Assembly (NCBI GenBank): GCA_000830255.1
Contig: JQIT01000008.1
Span: 174,992 to 238,991 of the forward strand
From: Sulfuricurvum sp. PC08-66
GTDB lineage: Bacteria > Campylobacterota > Campylobacteria > Campylobacterales > Sulfurimonadaceae
Direction: 5' to 3'
Length of the DNA: 64,000 bases
The first letter of the stretch is position 1, and each line of letters starts with the position of its first letter. The translations under genes and the position numbers were made by a program. The notes below the pieces were generated by a model that did not search any database, had not been told where the DNA came from, and saw only the letters and a program-made list of their open reading frames with translations. This document shows positions 55,838 to 64,000 of the stretch, piece after piece.

Positions 55838-57425
55838 AAGGGAGCATCTTTTTGCACTGTGTCTTCTGCCTTTTCTAGGCTGGGCACTTCCTACCCCGCA
55901 GACCATCGATGAGTTTCCACGTAGCCATGCCAAAGATTTTTATCTCTGGAGCTATATGCAAGAGAGCAATGACGCTAAGCGTATCGACGAACTTTTCGCG
56001 CAAAGTAGCCACGTCTCTCTCAAGTACTATCAAACTTATCTCAAAAACTCCTCTCACGAAGCAGACAAAGAGGCTCTACGCTGTATGCAGCTCGATAGCG
56101 CAAGCCTGCTCGATGAAAAACAACCTACTTGTATCACCCTAGCCCTCACGCCCTACAAAGCATCTCTGCTTTCGTCAAAGGAGCGAGCCACACTCTGGAA
56201 ACGTATCGATAAGCATCCCCTATTTGATTGGATGCCACTGCTTGACCATATCAATGATGCTCGCAGTGTTCAAAAAGAGCCTGAACATTTTTTGCGCCTC
56301 TTTATCGAGGGGGGAAGCACTACGAAACAACGCCTCAATCACCACTACGATGCCTCTTTTTATCACAAACTCGAACCGCTTAAAGAGTTTGAAAAATTTG
56401 TAGAGCGTGCTATTATCGATACGAAAATGGCAAAAATTCACCGAGAATTGCTCTTTTTTCAGCCCAAAACAGCACTCTCTACGCAAACCATTTTTTATTT
56501 GGCACTCAATAAAATCGCTTATGGACACTTCGCTAGAGCCAAAGAGGATCTGCACACGATTGCCAAACACGACTACCTCCAAAGCAACCGCGACAAAGCC
56601 ACCTTTTGGCTCTATCAACTTACCAAAGAGCAGCGCTATTTGGAACAACTCACTCACAGCACCGATGTCAATATCTACTCTCTTTTAGCTGCACAAAAAC
56701 TCAAAAAAGAGCTTGTAGGTATCTATGCTCCCTCTTTTGAAGAGAGTCGTATCCCAAAAATCATCGAATCAGACCCCTTTACATGGGGCAAAATGATGCG
56801 TATCAACAAACAAGCCTCGACCCAAGAGGTTTGTGAAATGTTGGTCGATTACGATTCACCGCTCTCTCAATCAACCTTCGCTTTTTTGCTAGAACGATGT
56901 GGTAAATATACGATTCACCCCTATGTCATGCCCTTCGATACGTACATCAAAAGCAAAGAGCCTCTCGAAAAAGCGCTTTTGTATGCCATTGGTCGCCAAG
57001 AGAGTCGACTTATCGCAGGAGGGTTGTCGAGTGTATTTGCGCAAGGTGCGCTACAAATCATGCCCTTTTTGAGCAAGGCTATCGCCAAAGAGCGTCATGA
57101 AACTATCGATGAATCGACGATGTTTGACCCCGAATACAATATTCCTTATGCACTACATCATCTACGCTTTTTGTCCAAGCGCCTCTCACATCCACTCTAT
57201 ATTGCTTACGCATACAACGGCGGCATGGGGTATCTCAAAGGGGAGTTTGCCAGAGGATTGTTCCAAGAGAAGGGGCGATTTGAACCCTTTATGAGTATGG
57301 AGCGTCTCACCTATGCCGAGACGCGAGAGTATGGCAAAAAGGTGCTAGCCAACTACATAGTCTATGCGCAACTCTTGGGAAAAGAGATAGCTATTGAAGA
57401 GCTTTTTGATACGTTAGTGCCATAA
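55830..57425 (+). CDS. slt: Soluble-type lytic transglycosylase
   Basis: A 531-residue periplasmic murein hydrolase. I chose the ATG at 55830, which opens a signal peptide ([19 protein letters not shown]). A long helical U-shaped domain with repeat-like helices (about 25-370) precedes the SLT catalytic domain (about 380-520). The catalytic Glu is in AIGRQESRL, and the family segments GALQIMPFLSKA and YAYNGGMGYLKG follow. The order gltX-yggT-slt matches C. jejuni as I recall it. Its 3' end overlaps the convergent lipoprotein gene by 35 bp. Confidence 0.93.
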   Translation: MAKREHLFALCLLPFLGWALPTPQTIDEFPRSHAKDFYLWSYMQESNDAKRIDELFAQSSHVSLKYYQTYLKNSSHEADKEALRCMQLDSASLLDEKQPTCITLALTPYKASLLSSKERATLWKRIDKHPLFDWMPLLDHINDARSVQKEPEHFLRLFIEGGSTTKQRLNHHYDASFYHKLEPLKEFEKFVERAIIDTKMAKIHRELLFFQPKTALSTQTIFYLALNKIAYGHFARAKEDLHTIAKHDYLQSNRDKATFWLYQLTKEQRYLEQLTHSTDVNIYSLLAAQKLKKELVGIYAPSFEESRIPKIIESDPFTWGKMMRINKQASTQEVCEMLVDYDSPLSQSTFAFLLERCGKYTIHPYVMPFDTYIKSKEPLEKALLYAIGRQESRLIAGGLSSVFAQGALQIMPFLSKAIAKERHETIDESTMFDPEYNIPYALHHLRFLSKRLSHPLYIAYAYNGGMGYLKGEFARGLFQEKGRFEPFMSMERLTYAETREYGKKVLANYIVYAQLLGKEIAIEELFDTLVP

Positions 57426-57879
57426 CGCCGTAGTGCGGATGTGAAAGTTCCAATACCATCGGGGTCGATTGTTTGGCGAAACGCACCCAATAGTAGTTGC
57501 TCCATCGAGGCGAGAGTGGCATACTTTTGCGCAGTGGGTCTTCATCCTCGAGTAACGTAATCGAAAGAGGTGCTTGACCGTTGAGTTTGAGCGTGTAATT
57601 GGGATTGAACAATCCCTTGGTCTCATCCTCGTAAAAGTCATTGGCGATATAAACCGAAATGAAAAAGTGCTCATCATTGCTGTACTTTGCACTGTCTACA
57701 CCGTTGAGATAGACCGTATGCATGACCGCTTTGGTCTCAAATTGACGTACCATCGTTCCTGTTTGGAGATGCTCCATCGCTTTTTCAAAATAGGGGTCTC
57801 TGTCAAACATCTGCATCACATTTTGAGGTGCACATCCCGCAACTGCCAACATCACTACGAGTGCTATGGTGCGATACAT
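57391..57879 (-). CDS. Lipoprotein of unknown function
   Basis: A 162-residue lipoprotein. I chose the ATG at 57879, preceded by GGAG and opening a signal peptide with lipobox VAGC (Cys16). The mature protein begins APQNVMQMFDRDPYFEKAMEHL and has several beta-like segments (HTVYLNG, FFISVYIAND, YTLKLNG). The last part ends ELSHPHYGVMALTYQK. No catalytic motif is visible. It lies between slt and mobB on the opposite strand, as in the C. jejuni cluster from memory. Confidence 0.8.
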   Translation of the reverse strand: MYRTIALVVMLAVAGCAPQNVMQMFDRDPYFEKAMEHLQTGTMVRQFETKAVMHTVYLNGVDSAKYSNDEHFFISVYIANDFYEDETKGLFNPNYTLKLNGQAPLSITLLEDEDPLRKSMPLSPRWSNYYWVRFAKQSTPMVLELSHPHYGVMALTYQKALQ

Positions 57880-58021
57880 TATCGACTCCTTTGGTTTTGC
57901 GCCATTATAAAGAAGAATCACTAAAATTAGCTTTGCCATAGGTGCAACTTAATAAAAAAACTATCTACCTTGCGTTATTATTGCACCCTATTTTGCAAAG
58001 AAAACTCTCAAGGATTTATGC

Positions 58022-58519
58022 GTGCATCAACGTTTTGCCGTCGCATTTACAGGCCCCTCTAATAGCGGCAAAACCACGCTCATTCTCAAAGTTGCAACTC
58101 TTTTAGGCGACAAATACCACAAACGTGTCGCCATCATCAAAAACGACCCCAAAGACAAAGCACGCTTCGATGTCGAGGGCAAAGATAGCTACAAATTTTT
58201 CCAAACAGGCGCCGAAGTCATCGTCACCTCCCCTTTGCGCACTACCTATTTTTCGCACAAACACCAAGAGCTTGAAGAGCTCATAGGGCATTTTGGCGCT
58301 TTTGACATTCTTTTGGTCGAGGGACTCAAAACCCTACCCCTACCCCGCATTGCCATTTTTCGCAATCGACTCGACCCTGACTATTATGACGCGTGTGATG
58401 CAATCGCTATCGATGAGAGCATCGATGCTTCGCTTATCCCTGCCCACCTCAAAAGTCTCGATTTGAATGACCCCCAACAAGTCATCGAGTGGATACTCCA
58501 AAATGCCAAAAAGGTTTAA
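58022..58519 (+). CDS. mobB: Molybdopterin-guanine dinucleotide biosynthesis GTPase MobB
   Basis: A 165-residue P-loop protein helping MobA attach GMP to molybdopterin. Walker A GPSNSGKTTLI (about 9-19) and the segment DVEGKDSYKFFQTGAEVIVTSP are typical. The start is GTG after AAGGAT. MobA sits 36 kb away, so the two are unlinked. fbp follows after 3 bp. Confidence 0.9.
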   Translation: MHQRFAVAFTGPSNSGKTTLILKVATLLGDKYHKRVAIIKNDPKDKARFDVEGKDSYKFFQTGAEVIVTSPLRTTYFSHKHQELEELIGHFGAFDILLVEGLKTLPLPRIAIFRNRLDPDYYDACDAIAIDESIDASLIPAHLKSLDLNDPQQVIEWILQNAKKV

Positions 58520-58522
58520 AAC

Positions 58523-59365
58523 ATGACGACTATCTTCCAAGCCATCAGCAACAGTGCCAAACGTATCAAAGTCGCTATCGACACCAAAGACATAGGCTAC
58601 AGCCAAGAGCAAAATGCTTCGGGTGAGACGCAACTACAGTTGGATATCCAGTGCGATTTGATTATCGAGGAGGAGCTATCGAAAATGCCCTCGATTCACA
58701 CTATTGCCAGTGAAGAGAAAGAGCATCCTATGGTGCTACACCCCAAAGGGCGCTTTTATGTTGCGTTTGACCCATTGGATGGCTCAAGTCTCATCGATGT
58801 CAATCTCAGTGTCGGTTCGATTTTCGGTATTTATGATGGTGCTTTTGAGAGTAGCCGCATCGTTGCCGCATGTTATGTCGTCTACGGTCCACGCGTAGAG
58901 ATGGTCTTCGCCGAAGAGGGAAAAGCGCGTTTGTATCTCCTCCAAGAGGGTGAGTTTGAAATGGTCAAAGAGATGCGCATGGAAGAGAAGGGCAAAATCA
59001 ACGCCCCAGGTGGCACACAACAAAATTGGCCCACCTATCACAAAACGATGATAGATGGACTCTTCAACGAAGGGTATCGATTGCGCTATTCAGGGGGCAT
59101 GGTGCCCGATTTGCACCAAATATTGCTCAAAAAAGGGGGACTCTTCTCCTACCCTGGCACGAGTGACAAACCTGAAGGCAAATTGCGCAAACTTTTTGAA
59201 GTTTTCCCTTTTGCCTATATCTTTGAGTGCGCAGGTGGCGCGGCTATCGATGGCAAAGGACGACTTTTGGAGCTTGACACACGTGACGTACACGATACAG
59301 CGCCCTGCTTTTTTGGCTCTCACTATGAAATCGAAACTGTACGTCGATGCTACGCGCACACTTAA
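58523..59365 (+). CDS. fbp: Fructose-1,6-bisphosphatase class I
   Basis: Hydrolyses fructose 1,6-bisphosphate to fructose 6-phosphate in gluconeogenesis. The 280-residue protein has the metal/active-site box [22 protein letters not shown] (about 78-99), Asp/Glu pairs (SEEKEHP), and YEC-type [12 protein letters not shown] near 235. At 280 residues it is short for the family (about 330), as in other Campylobacterota. Its location with mobB, the Cys-rich peptide and metG is conserved with C. jejuni as I recall. Confidence 0.94.
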   Translation: MTTIFQAISNSAKRIKVAIDTKDIGYSQEQNASGETQLQLDIQCDLIIEEELSKMPSIHTIASEEKEHPMVLHPKGRFYVAFDPLDGSSLIDVNLSVGSIFGIYDGAFESSRIVAACYVVYGPRVEMVFAEEGKARLYLLQEGEFEMVKEMRMEEKGKINAPGGTQQNWPTYHKTMIDGLFNEGYRLRYSGGMVPDLHQILLKKGGLFSYPGTSDKPEGKLRKLFEVFPFAYIFECAGGAAIDGKGRLLELDTRDVHDTAPCFFGSHYEIETVRRCYAHT

Positions 59366-59371
59366 TTTCGT

Positions 59372-59578
59372 ATGTCTACAACTGCCATGCCCAAAAACGA
59401 CCCGTTTCTCGTCAAGCTAGCGCAACGCAAAGAGGAGTTATTGACGTGTCAAACTTCGCTACAGTTGGGCAGTTGCATGGCATGTGAGAAAATTTTTGGG
59501 TGCCAAACACGCCAAATGTACGTCAAAGCAGTCTATGAAAGTATGTCCAAGGGCGCCACAGGCGGATTTGAATTTTGA
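59372..59578 (+). CDS. Small four-cysteine protein between fbp and metG
   Basis: A 68-residue protein. Cysteines 26, 35, 38 and 44 are spaced C-x8-C-x2-C-x5-C within CQTSLQLGSCMACEKIFGCQ, a pattern that could bind zinc or an Fe-S cluster. The rest is helical with a Gly-rich end. It has no membrane segment. A same-size protein occupies the same gap in C. jejuni from memory (Cj0839c). The function is unknown. metG follows 14 bp later. Confidence 0.78.
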   Translation: MSTTAMPKNDPFLVKLAQRKEELLTCQTSLQLGSCMACEKIFGCQTRQMYVKAVYESMSKGATGGFEF

Positions 59579-59592
59579 TAAAGGAATCGACC

Positions 59593-61542
59593 ATGAGTTG
59601 CAAAAAAATCTATATAACCACACCCATTTACTATGTCAATGCCCAAGCGCACATTGGTCACGCCTATACGACAATCATCGCTGATACCGTCGCACGCTAC
59701 TCTCGCATGGTCGGATACGACACCTATTTTCTCACAGGTACCGATGAGCACGGTCAAAAAATCCAAGAAGCCGCCGCCAAACAAGAGCGCCCTACTCAAG
59801 CCTATGCCGATGAAATCAGCAAAACCTTTCGCGATTTGTGGGACGATTTTGAAATCACCTACGACCAATTTATCCGCACCACCGATGAGATGCACAAAAA
59901 GGGCGTACAACACGCTTTTGCCAAGATGCTCGAAAAAGGGGATATCTACAAAGATACCTACGAAGGGCACTACTGCGTCAGCTGTGAGACTTTTTTCACC
60001 CCTACGCAACTTGTCGATGACATTCTCTGCCCCGATTGTGGTCGCCCTACGCGCTTGGTCAAGGAGGAGAGCTACTTTTTCCGCCTCTCCAAATACGAAA
60101 AACCGCTCCTAGAGTGGTACGCTGCACACGACGATGTGATACTGCCTCGCTCACGCAAAAATGAAGTGGTACGCTTCGTCGAGCAGGGATTGCGCGACCT
60201 TTCGATTACACGTACGAGTTTCGATTGGGGAGTCAAACTGCCCGCATCGATGAACGAACCCAAGCACGTCATGTACGTCTGGCTCGATGCCCTTATGAAC
60301 TACGTCACGGCACTTGGCTATGGCACCGACGAAGCCAAAATGGAGTATTGGCCTGCCAAAGTACAGCTAGTAGGCAAAGATATTTTGCGCTTTCACGCTA
60401 TCTATTGGCCTGCCTTTTTAATGAGCTTGGATTTGCCCCTGCCTACCCATATTGCCGCGCACGGCTGGTGGACGAGAGATGGCGAAAAGATGAGCAAATC
60501 CAAAGGCAACGTCGTAGACCCCAAAGCGGTTAGCGATGCTTATGGCAACGATACGATGCGCTACTTTCTCCTACGCGAAGTGCCTTTTGGGCAAGATGGT
60601 GATTTTTCTCAACGTGCACTCATAGGACGTATCAACAGCGATTTGAGCAACGATTTGGGCAATCTGCTCAACCGTGTCATAGGCATGAGTGAAAAATACT
60701 CTGACGGTCTTATCGATAGCGTCGATGTGGGTCAATTTCACCAAGGCGAACTCGATCAAGCACATACGCTTTTGGAGAGTTTGAGTGGCTTCATGTACGA
60801 GATGCAAACGCATCGCTACCTAGAGGAGTTGTGGCGTGTTTTTGTCATCGCCAACAAAGCGATCACCGATTATGAACCGTGGGTCAAAATCAAATCTGGA
60901 GATACTCCACATGCCTTGGCAACGGTTGCACTCATTGCCAATCTCCTCGCCAAAGCTTCCGTGATGCTCTACCCTGTGATGCCCAAAACCGCTAACACGA
61001 TAGCCAACACATTGGGCTTTGTCATCGATAACAGTAGCTATACACATTTGATAATCGATAAAGGACTACTCTCTACCTTTACTATCAAAAAACAAGAACC
61101 TCTCTTCCCGAGACTCGAAGCGCCACTTTTAGCTGAGGCGCCATTGTCCTCACCCAATGAGACGCAAGCCCCAAAAATTGCTACCTCGAAAGAGACACCC
61201 CCTCCTAGCACTGATGGTCTTATCACCATTGACCAATTTTTCGCGACAAGCCTCAAAATTGGCACCATCGTCGCCCTTGAAGAGGTGCCAAAAAGCGACA
61301 AACTCTACAAACTCCAAGTCGACTTGGGCGAAGAGGCACCACGCCAAATCGTAGCAGGCATACGGCTCTATTATGCACCTGATGCCCTCCTAAATACCCA
61401 AGTGTGCGTCGTGGCCAATCTCAAACCTGCAAAGCTCATGGGTCTACACTCCTACGGTATGCTTTTGGCGGCCAAAGACAGCGAAGGACTCAGCCTCATT
61501 CGTCCTGAAAAACCCCGCACTAACGGCGCATCGATTGGCTAA
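59593..61542 (+). CDS. metG: Methionyl-tRNA synthetase
   Basis: Charges tRNA-Met. I chose the ATG at 59593 with AAAGGA upstream, giving 649 residues. HIGH-like YYVNAQAHIGHAYTT (about 12-26), a four-Cys zinc knuckle (CVSCETFF ... CPDCGRP, about 127-150) and KMSKSKGN (about 297-304) are present. A disordered linker (about 505-545) leads to a C-terminal tRNA-binding EMAP/Trbp111 domain (about 550-649, KIGTIVALEEVPKSDKLYKL). Appended domains like this occur in other bacterial MetRS enzymes. Confidence 0.95.
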   Translation: MSCKKIYITTPIYYVNAQAHIGHAYTTIIADTVARYSRMVGYDTYFLTGTDEHGQKIQEAAAKQERPTQAYADEISKTFRDLWDDFEITYDQFIRTTDEMHKKGVQHAFAKMLEKGDIYKDTYEGHYCVSCETFFTPTQLVDDILCPDCGRPTRLVKEESYFFRLSKYEKPLLEWYAAHDDVILPRSRKNEVVRFVEQGLRDLSITRTSFDWGVKLPASMNEPKHVMYVWLDALMNYVTALGYGTDEAKMEYWPAKVQLVGKDILRFHAIYWPAFLMSLDLPLPTHIAAHGWWTRDGEKMSKSKGNVVDPKAVSDAYGNDTMRYFLLREVPFGQDGDFSQRALIGRINSDLSNDLGNLLNRVIGMSEKYSDGLIDSVDVGQFHQGELDQAHTLLESLSGFMYEMQTHRYLEELWRVFVIANKAITDYEPWVKIKSGDTPHALATVALIANLLAKASVMLYPVMPKTANTIANTLGFVIDNSSYTHLIIDKGLLSTFTIKKQEPLFPRLEAPLLAEAPLSSPNETQAPKIATSKETPPPSTDGLITIDQFFATSLKIGTIVALEEVPKSDKLYKLQVDLGEEAPRQIVAGIRLYYAPDALLNTQVCVVANLKPAKLMGLHSYGMLLAAKDSEGLSLIRPEKPRTNGASIG

Positions 61543-61551
61543 TTCAAGCCT

Positions 61552-62556
61552 TTGATTACGCTCAAAAACATTCTCGACCTTGTCGATGCGGTGCTGCACT
61601 CCCACCCTGTAGTGGAGCACTTTGGCAAGCTCACCATCCACCCCAACCGTGTCATGCAAGGCGATGCGTATCTGGCCAAAAGTCGCCTCCAAAGTGATAT
61701 CGATACCGCTCTTGCACGGGGTGCCTATGCCATTATCTACGATATCGATGCGCCTGTTGTCGACAGCGAAATCGCATGGATTCGTGTCGATGATGCTTGG
61801 ATAGCAGAGCAAAAATTGTTGCGTTTTTGGCTCCTCTCCTACGTCACAGAGGCTTTTTATACCGATATTTATACCTTGGGCTATTTGCAACAGCTCAATA
61901 GCCATCCTGATATTCTCATCCTCGATGCACCTTTGGCGCACCTTTCACATCGATTCTGGGCGCTACAATCACCCAAAACAATTTTGGGCATGGGTAGCGA
62001 TAGAGACTTCGAGACGCTTTTCCCTGCGGCAAAAGCCCTGCCCTCCTCTCCCAGCCTCGATGCAAAACCACTCTCAACACTTGAAGTAGTGCTAGAACAC
62101 CATCGCATCAAATTGCCTTGGGTTTTATTGGATGCTTTTAGCCAAGCCGTGGAATTTTTACGCTCCTACGAAAGCCTCATACCGTGGGAAAAGATTGGCT
62201 ACCTTGCTACTTTTGAACCTATCAGTGTCACGGCAAAACTTAAAAGCGTTGAATTTGGCAAAGGGAGCAAAACACTTGTATGTATGCACGATGCGACCTA
62301 TCTTGATGCCTTTTTGAGCGCGATAAAAACGCTTGCACCTTGGCTAAAAATTGTAATTTTTCTCCCAAAATCGCATGAGCTTAGCTATAATGGCGCACTT
62401 TACTATGAGGATAGAGAGATTTTGGACAGGCGACTTTTAGAAACCCCTTTTGACTACGCACTACTACCTTTTGTGTCACGCAACACACTACACTTCTTGC
62501 ACACACCCCAACAAGACAGAACACCCACACTTTTTGATTTAGGATTTACCATATGA
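61552..62556 (+). CDS. Mur-ligase N-domain-like orphan protein
   Basis: A 334-residue protein starting at TTG 61552, 9 bp after metG. Residues ~20-75 resemble the UDP-MurNAc-binding N-domain of MurE/MurF (IHPNRVMQGDAYLAKS ... DIDTALARGAYAIIYD), with a SR-to-NR change. There is no P-loop GT/GKT or ligase core, so it should not catalyse peptide bond formation. The rest has no recognised domain (about 80-334). It occupies the position of a similarly unassigned gene after metG in C. jejuni, as I recall. ATGA links it to the antiporter gene. Confidence 0.72.
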   Translation: MITLKNILDLVDAVLHSHPVVEHFGKLTIHPNRVMQGDAYLAKSRLQSDIDTALARGAYAIIYDIDAPVVDSEIAWIRVDDAWIAEQKLLRFWLLSYVTEAFYTDIYTLGYLQQLNSHPDILILDAPLAHLSHRFWALQSPKTILGMGSDRDFETLFPAAKALPSSPSLDAKPLSTLEVVLEHHRIKLPWVLLDAFSQAVEFLRSYESLIPWEKIGYLATFEPISVTAKLKSVEFGKGSKTLVCMHDATYLDAFLSAIKTLAPWLKIVIFLPKSHELSYNGALYYEDREILDRRLLETPFDYALLPFVSRNTLHFLHTPQQDRTPTLFDLGFTI

Positions 62557-63728
62557 TAAGCACTTCGGACCCCTTACCTTCCTCGGCACAGAACGAAATT
62601 TTTTTCCGTAACTATTGGGACATCCTCGGCGGTGTGCTTTTTGCGCTTCTTGCTTTTTGGCTCAATGCACACCATCAAATCTATTTTGCAACCTTTTTTG
62701 CCGCTACATCGATAGCCTTTTTGTCGGTGACGGTAGCTGAAATTGCGGAAATTTTGGCACAGCGTCTCGAAGAGCCTTATGGGAGTTTCGTACTCACCTT
62801 TTCGGCGGTTGCGGTCGAAATTATTCTACTCTTTACTATTTTGATGCAAGCCACACACGCCTCTACACAAGCTCTCGATACGGTCAAAGGGGGTATTATC
62901 TCCGCCGTTATCGTCGATATGAACGTCCTTTTGGGATTGGCAGTCTTTATCGGTGGTTTGGCTTTCAAAGAGCAAGAGCACAATGGAGATACCTCTAGCA
63001 CCTACACGACCATTCTATTGGTCGCCTCTGCGGCGCTTTTGGTGCCCTCGATTTTGTCGCATACCGCTGGAAGTATCGAGCTAGAGCGCGCATGTATCAT
63101 CATCTCAGTAGTACTTTTTCTTTTTTATATCATCATCTATATTTTCCAAACCAAAACGCACTCGCACTTTTTCAAAGCGACCGCGCGAAGCAGAATTTTT
63201 CGTATCAAACGTCGTATCAAAGACAAAGAGACCCAAGAAGAGATAGAGGTTGAAGATGATTACATCTTCGATAAGCTCTCTACACCACTTAACTTCGTGG
63301 CGATTTTTGGCGTGATCGCGGTCATAGGCTTCACCGCAGAGGTCTTCGCACACAACGGTCTAGTAGTATTTCAAGAGCATGGTATCTCTGCTGGATTGGC
63401 GGGTCTCATCATCGCTATCATCTCGGTGGCACCTGAAATATTCACCGCGATAAAAGCGGCGCAAAACGACCAAATGCAACGCGTCGTCAATATCGCTATG
63501 GGTGCATCGGTCGTCTCGATAATGTTAGCGGTACCGATGCTGATGCTTTTATCTCACCTCAATGGTATCCCCTTGACGCTCGATTTCAACACCTTGCAAG
63601 TAGGTGCGCTTATCTTGACGATTGTTCTAGCGTGGAAGACCACCGACGACGGGCAAACGAACTATTTTGAGGGGATTAGCCACTTGATGTTTTTCCTCTC
63701 GTACGCTGTTATCGCCTCATTTTACTAG
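62553..63728 (+). CDS. Ca2+/H+ antiporter-like (ChaA/CaCA family)
   Basis: A 391-residue membrane protein with about ten helices. The two alpha-repeat signatures of cation/Ca2+ exchangers are present: VAEIAEILAQRLEEPYGSFVLTFSAVAVE (about 58-88) and VAPEIFTAIKAAQNDQMQRVVNIAMGASVVS (about 290-320). The membrane Glu residues in these are the exchange sites. A hydrophilic linker (RIKRRIKDKETQEEIEVEDD, about 210-235) lies in the middle. It would export Ca2+ or Na+/K+ in exchange for protons. Confidence 0.88.
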   Translation: MISTSDPLPSSAQNEIFFRNYWDILGGVLFALLAFWLNAHHQIYFATFFAATSIAFLSVTVAEIAEILAQRLEEPYGSFVLTFSAVAVEIILLFTILMQATHASTQALDTVKGGIISAVIVDMNVLLGLAVFIGGLAFKEQEHNGDTSSTYTTILLVASAALLVPSILSHTAGSIELERACIIISVVLFLFYIIIYIFQTKTHSHFFKATARSRIFRIKRRIKDKETQEEIEVEDDYIFDKLSTPLNFVAIFGVIAVIGFTAEVFAHNGLVVFQEHGISAGLAGLIIAIISVAPEIFTAIKAAQNDQMQRVVNIAMGASVVSIMLAVPMLMLLSHLNGIPLTLDFNTLQVGALILTIVLAWKTTDDGQTNYFEGISHLMFFLSYAVIASFY

Positions 63729-63739
63729 GGAGAGTTGCT

Positions 63740-64000
63740 ATGAATCGACGTACTTTTTTGACCACTACCGCTCTAGGCACCAGTGCCGCACTCTTGGGTG
63801 GCTGTGATGTAGACCCCAAGTACAAAGGCATCAAAACGCCAGAGGGTTCAGCAGAGGAGTCGCTACAAACCAAAGCGGTCAATATCAACAAAAACGTCAA
63901 AACCAAACTCACGCTAGCTACCTCATGGCCTGCACACTTTCCTATCATGGGTACAGCCGTAGAGCGCTTCGCCTCACGTGTAGAACAAGCCAGTGGCGGG
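63740..64000 (+). CDS. TRAP transporter substrate-binding protein, partial (5' end)
   Basis: The first 87 residues; the rest lies beyond the window. The N-terminus has a twin-arginine start (NRRTFL) and a lipobox LGGC with Cys22, so it is a Tat-exported lipoprotein. TLATSWPAHFPIMGTAVERFASRVEQASGG is the usual opening of a DctP-type TRAP receptor for dicarboxylates or other organic acids. The membrane subunits are expected downstream. Confidence 0.86.
   Translation, partial: MNRRTFLTTTALGTSAALLGGCDVDPKYKGIKTPEGSAEESLQTKAVNINKNVKTKLTLATSWPAHFPIMGTAVERFASRVEQASGG

Overview
The window is a chromosomal segment from a member of the Campylobacterota (Epsilonproteobacteria). The evidence is gene content and gene order: an epsilon-type DapD, a carboxynorspermidine dehydrogenase, a FlpA-type fibronectin lipoprotein in the run pseudouridine synthase-flpA-trmB-ftsE-ftsX-EnvC-like, and the run gltX-yggT-slt-lipoprotein-mobB-fbp-small Cys protein-metG. 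As I remember it, both runs also occur in Campylobacter jejuni. The intermediate base composition, the TRAP receptor, the CheV and PAS/GGDEF signalling proteins, and the absence of virulence loci suit a free-living sulfur- or hydrogen-oxidising relative (Sulfurimonas, Sulfuricurvum or Sulfurovum type). The genus is a guess. Coding density is very high, with many start/stop overlaps. I saw no insertion sequence, prophage, CRISPR array or rRNA.

Layout. 0-4.4 kb: leuB, a TPR peptide, a CiaD-like protein, purU, trmL, two small genes (one with duplicated ribbon-helix-helix-like segments) and a LexA/CI-type repressor with operator-like palindromes. 4.4-15.1 kb: NlpC/P60 lipoprotein, dapD, ankyrin protein, gltA, an outer-membrane-like protein with a FecR-domain protein and a TerB/J-domain co-chaperone, then on the minus strand cheV, an unknown protein, a CitE-like lyase and a cytochrome c. 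15.1-24.7 kb: folD-lepB-M50 protease-rpiB-coiled coil-apt-trpB-pepA, then minus-strand mobA, a diguanylate cyclase, a CAU tRNA and rodA. 24.7-34.9 kb: the FtsEX/EnvC cluster, a metallo-beta-lactamase-fold hydrolase, a small barrel-like protein, pyrB, pabB and a MORN-repeat protein. 35-46.6 kb: an orphan coiled-coil protein, dbpA, ppk2, and a minus-strand operon RraB-like-aas-dgkA-carboxynorspermidine dehydrogenase-ligA. 46.7-53.9 kb: rpoD, a PAS-like protein, two small membrane proteins with hemL, a TonB-like protein, and a response regulator with a ribbon-helix-helix output facing a PAS histidine kinase. 54-64 kb: tRNA-Glu beside gltX, the gltX-to-metG run, a Mur-ligase-N-domain-like protein, a cation/proton antiporter and the start of a TRAP receptor gene.

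Most genes are housekeeping: amino acid, pyrimidine, heme, folate, molybdenum cofactor and peptidoglycan synthesis, cell division, and tRNA charging and modification. The parts most likely to hold undescribed biology are regulatory or orphan: the REC-RHH response regulator with a possible autoregulatory operator, the tandem-RHH protein next to a CI-type repressor and a divergent micro-ORF, the RraB-like protein translationally coupled to a phospholipid-repair enzyme, the outer-membrane/FecR/J-domain trio, and several unrecognised proteins.
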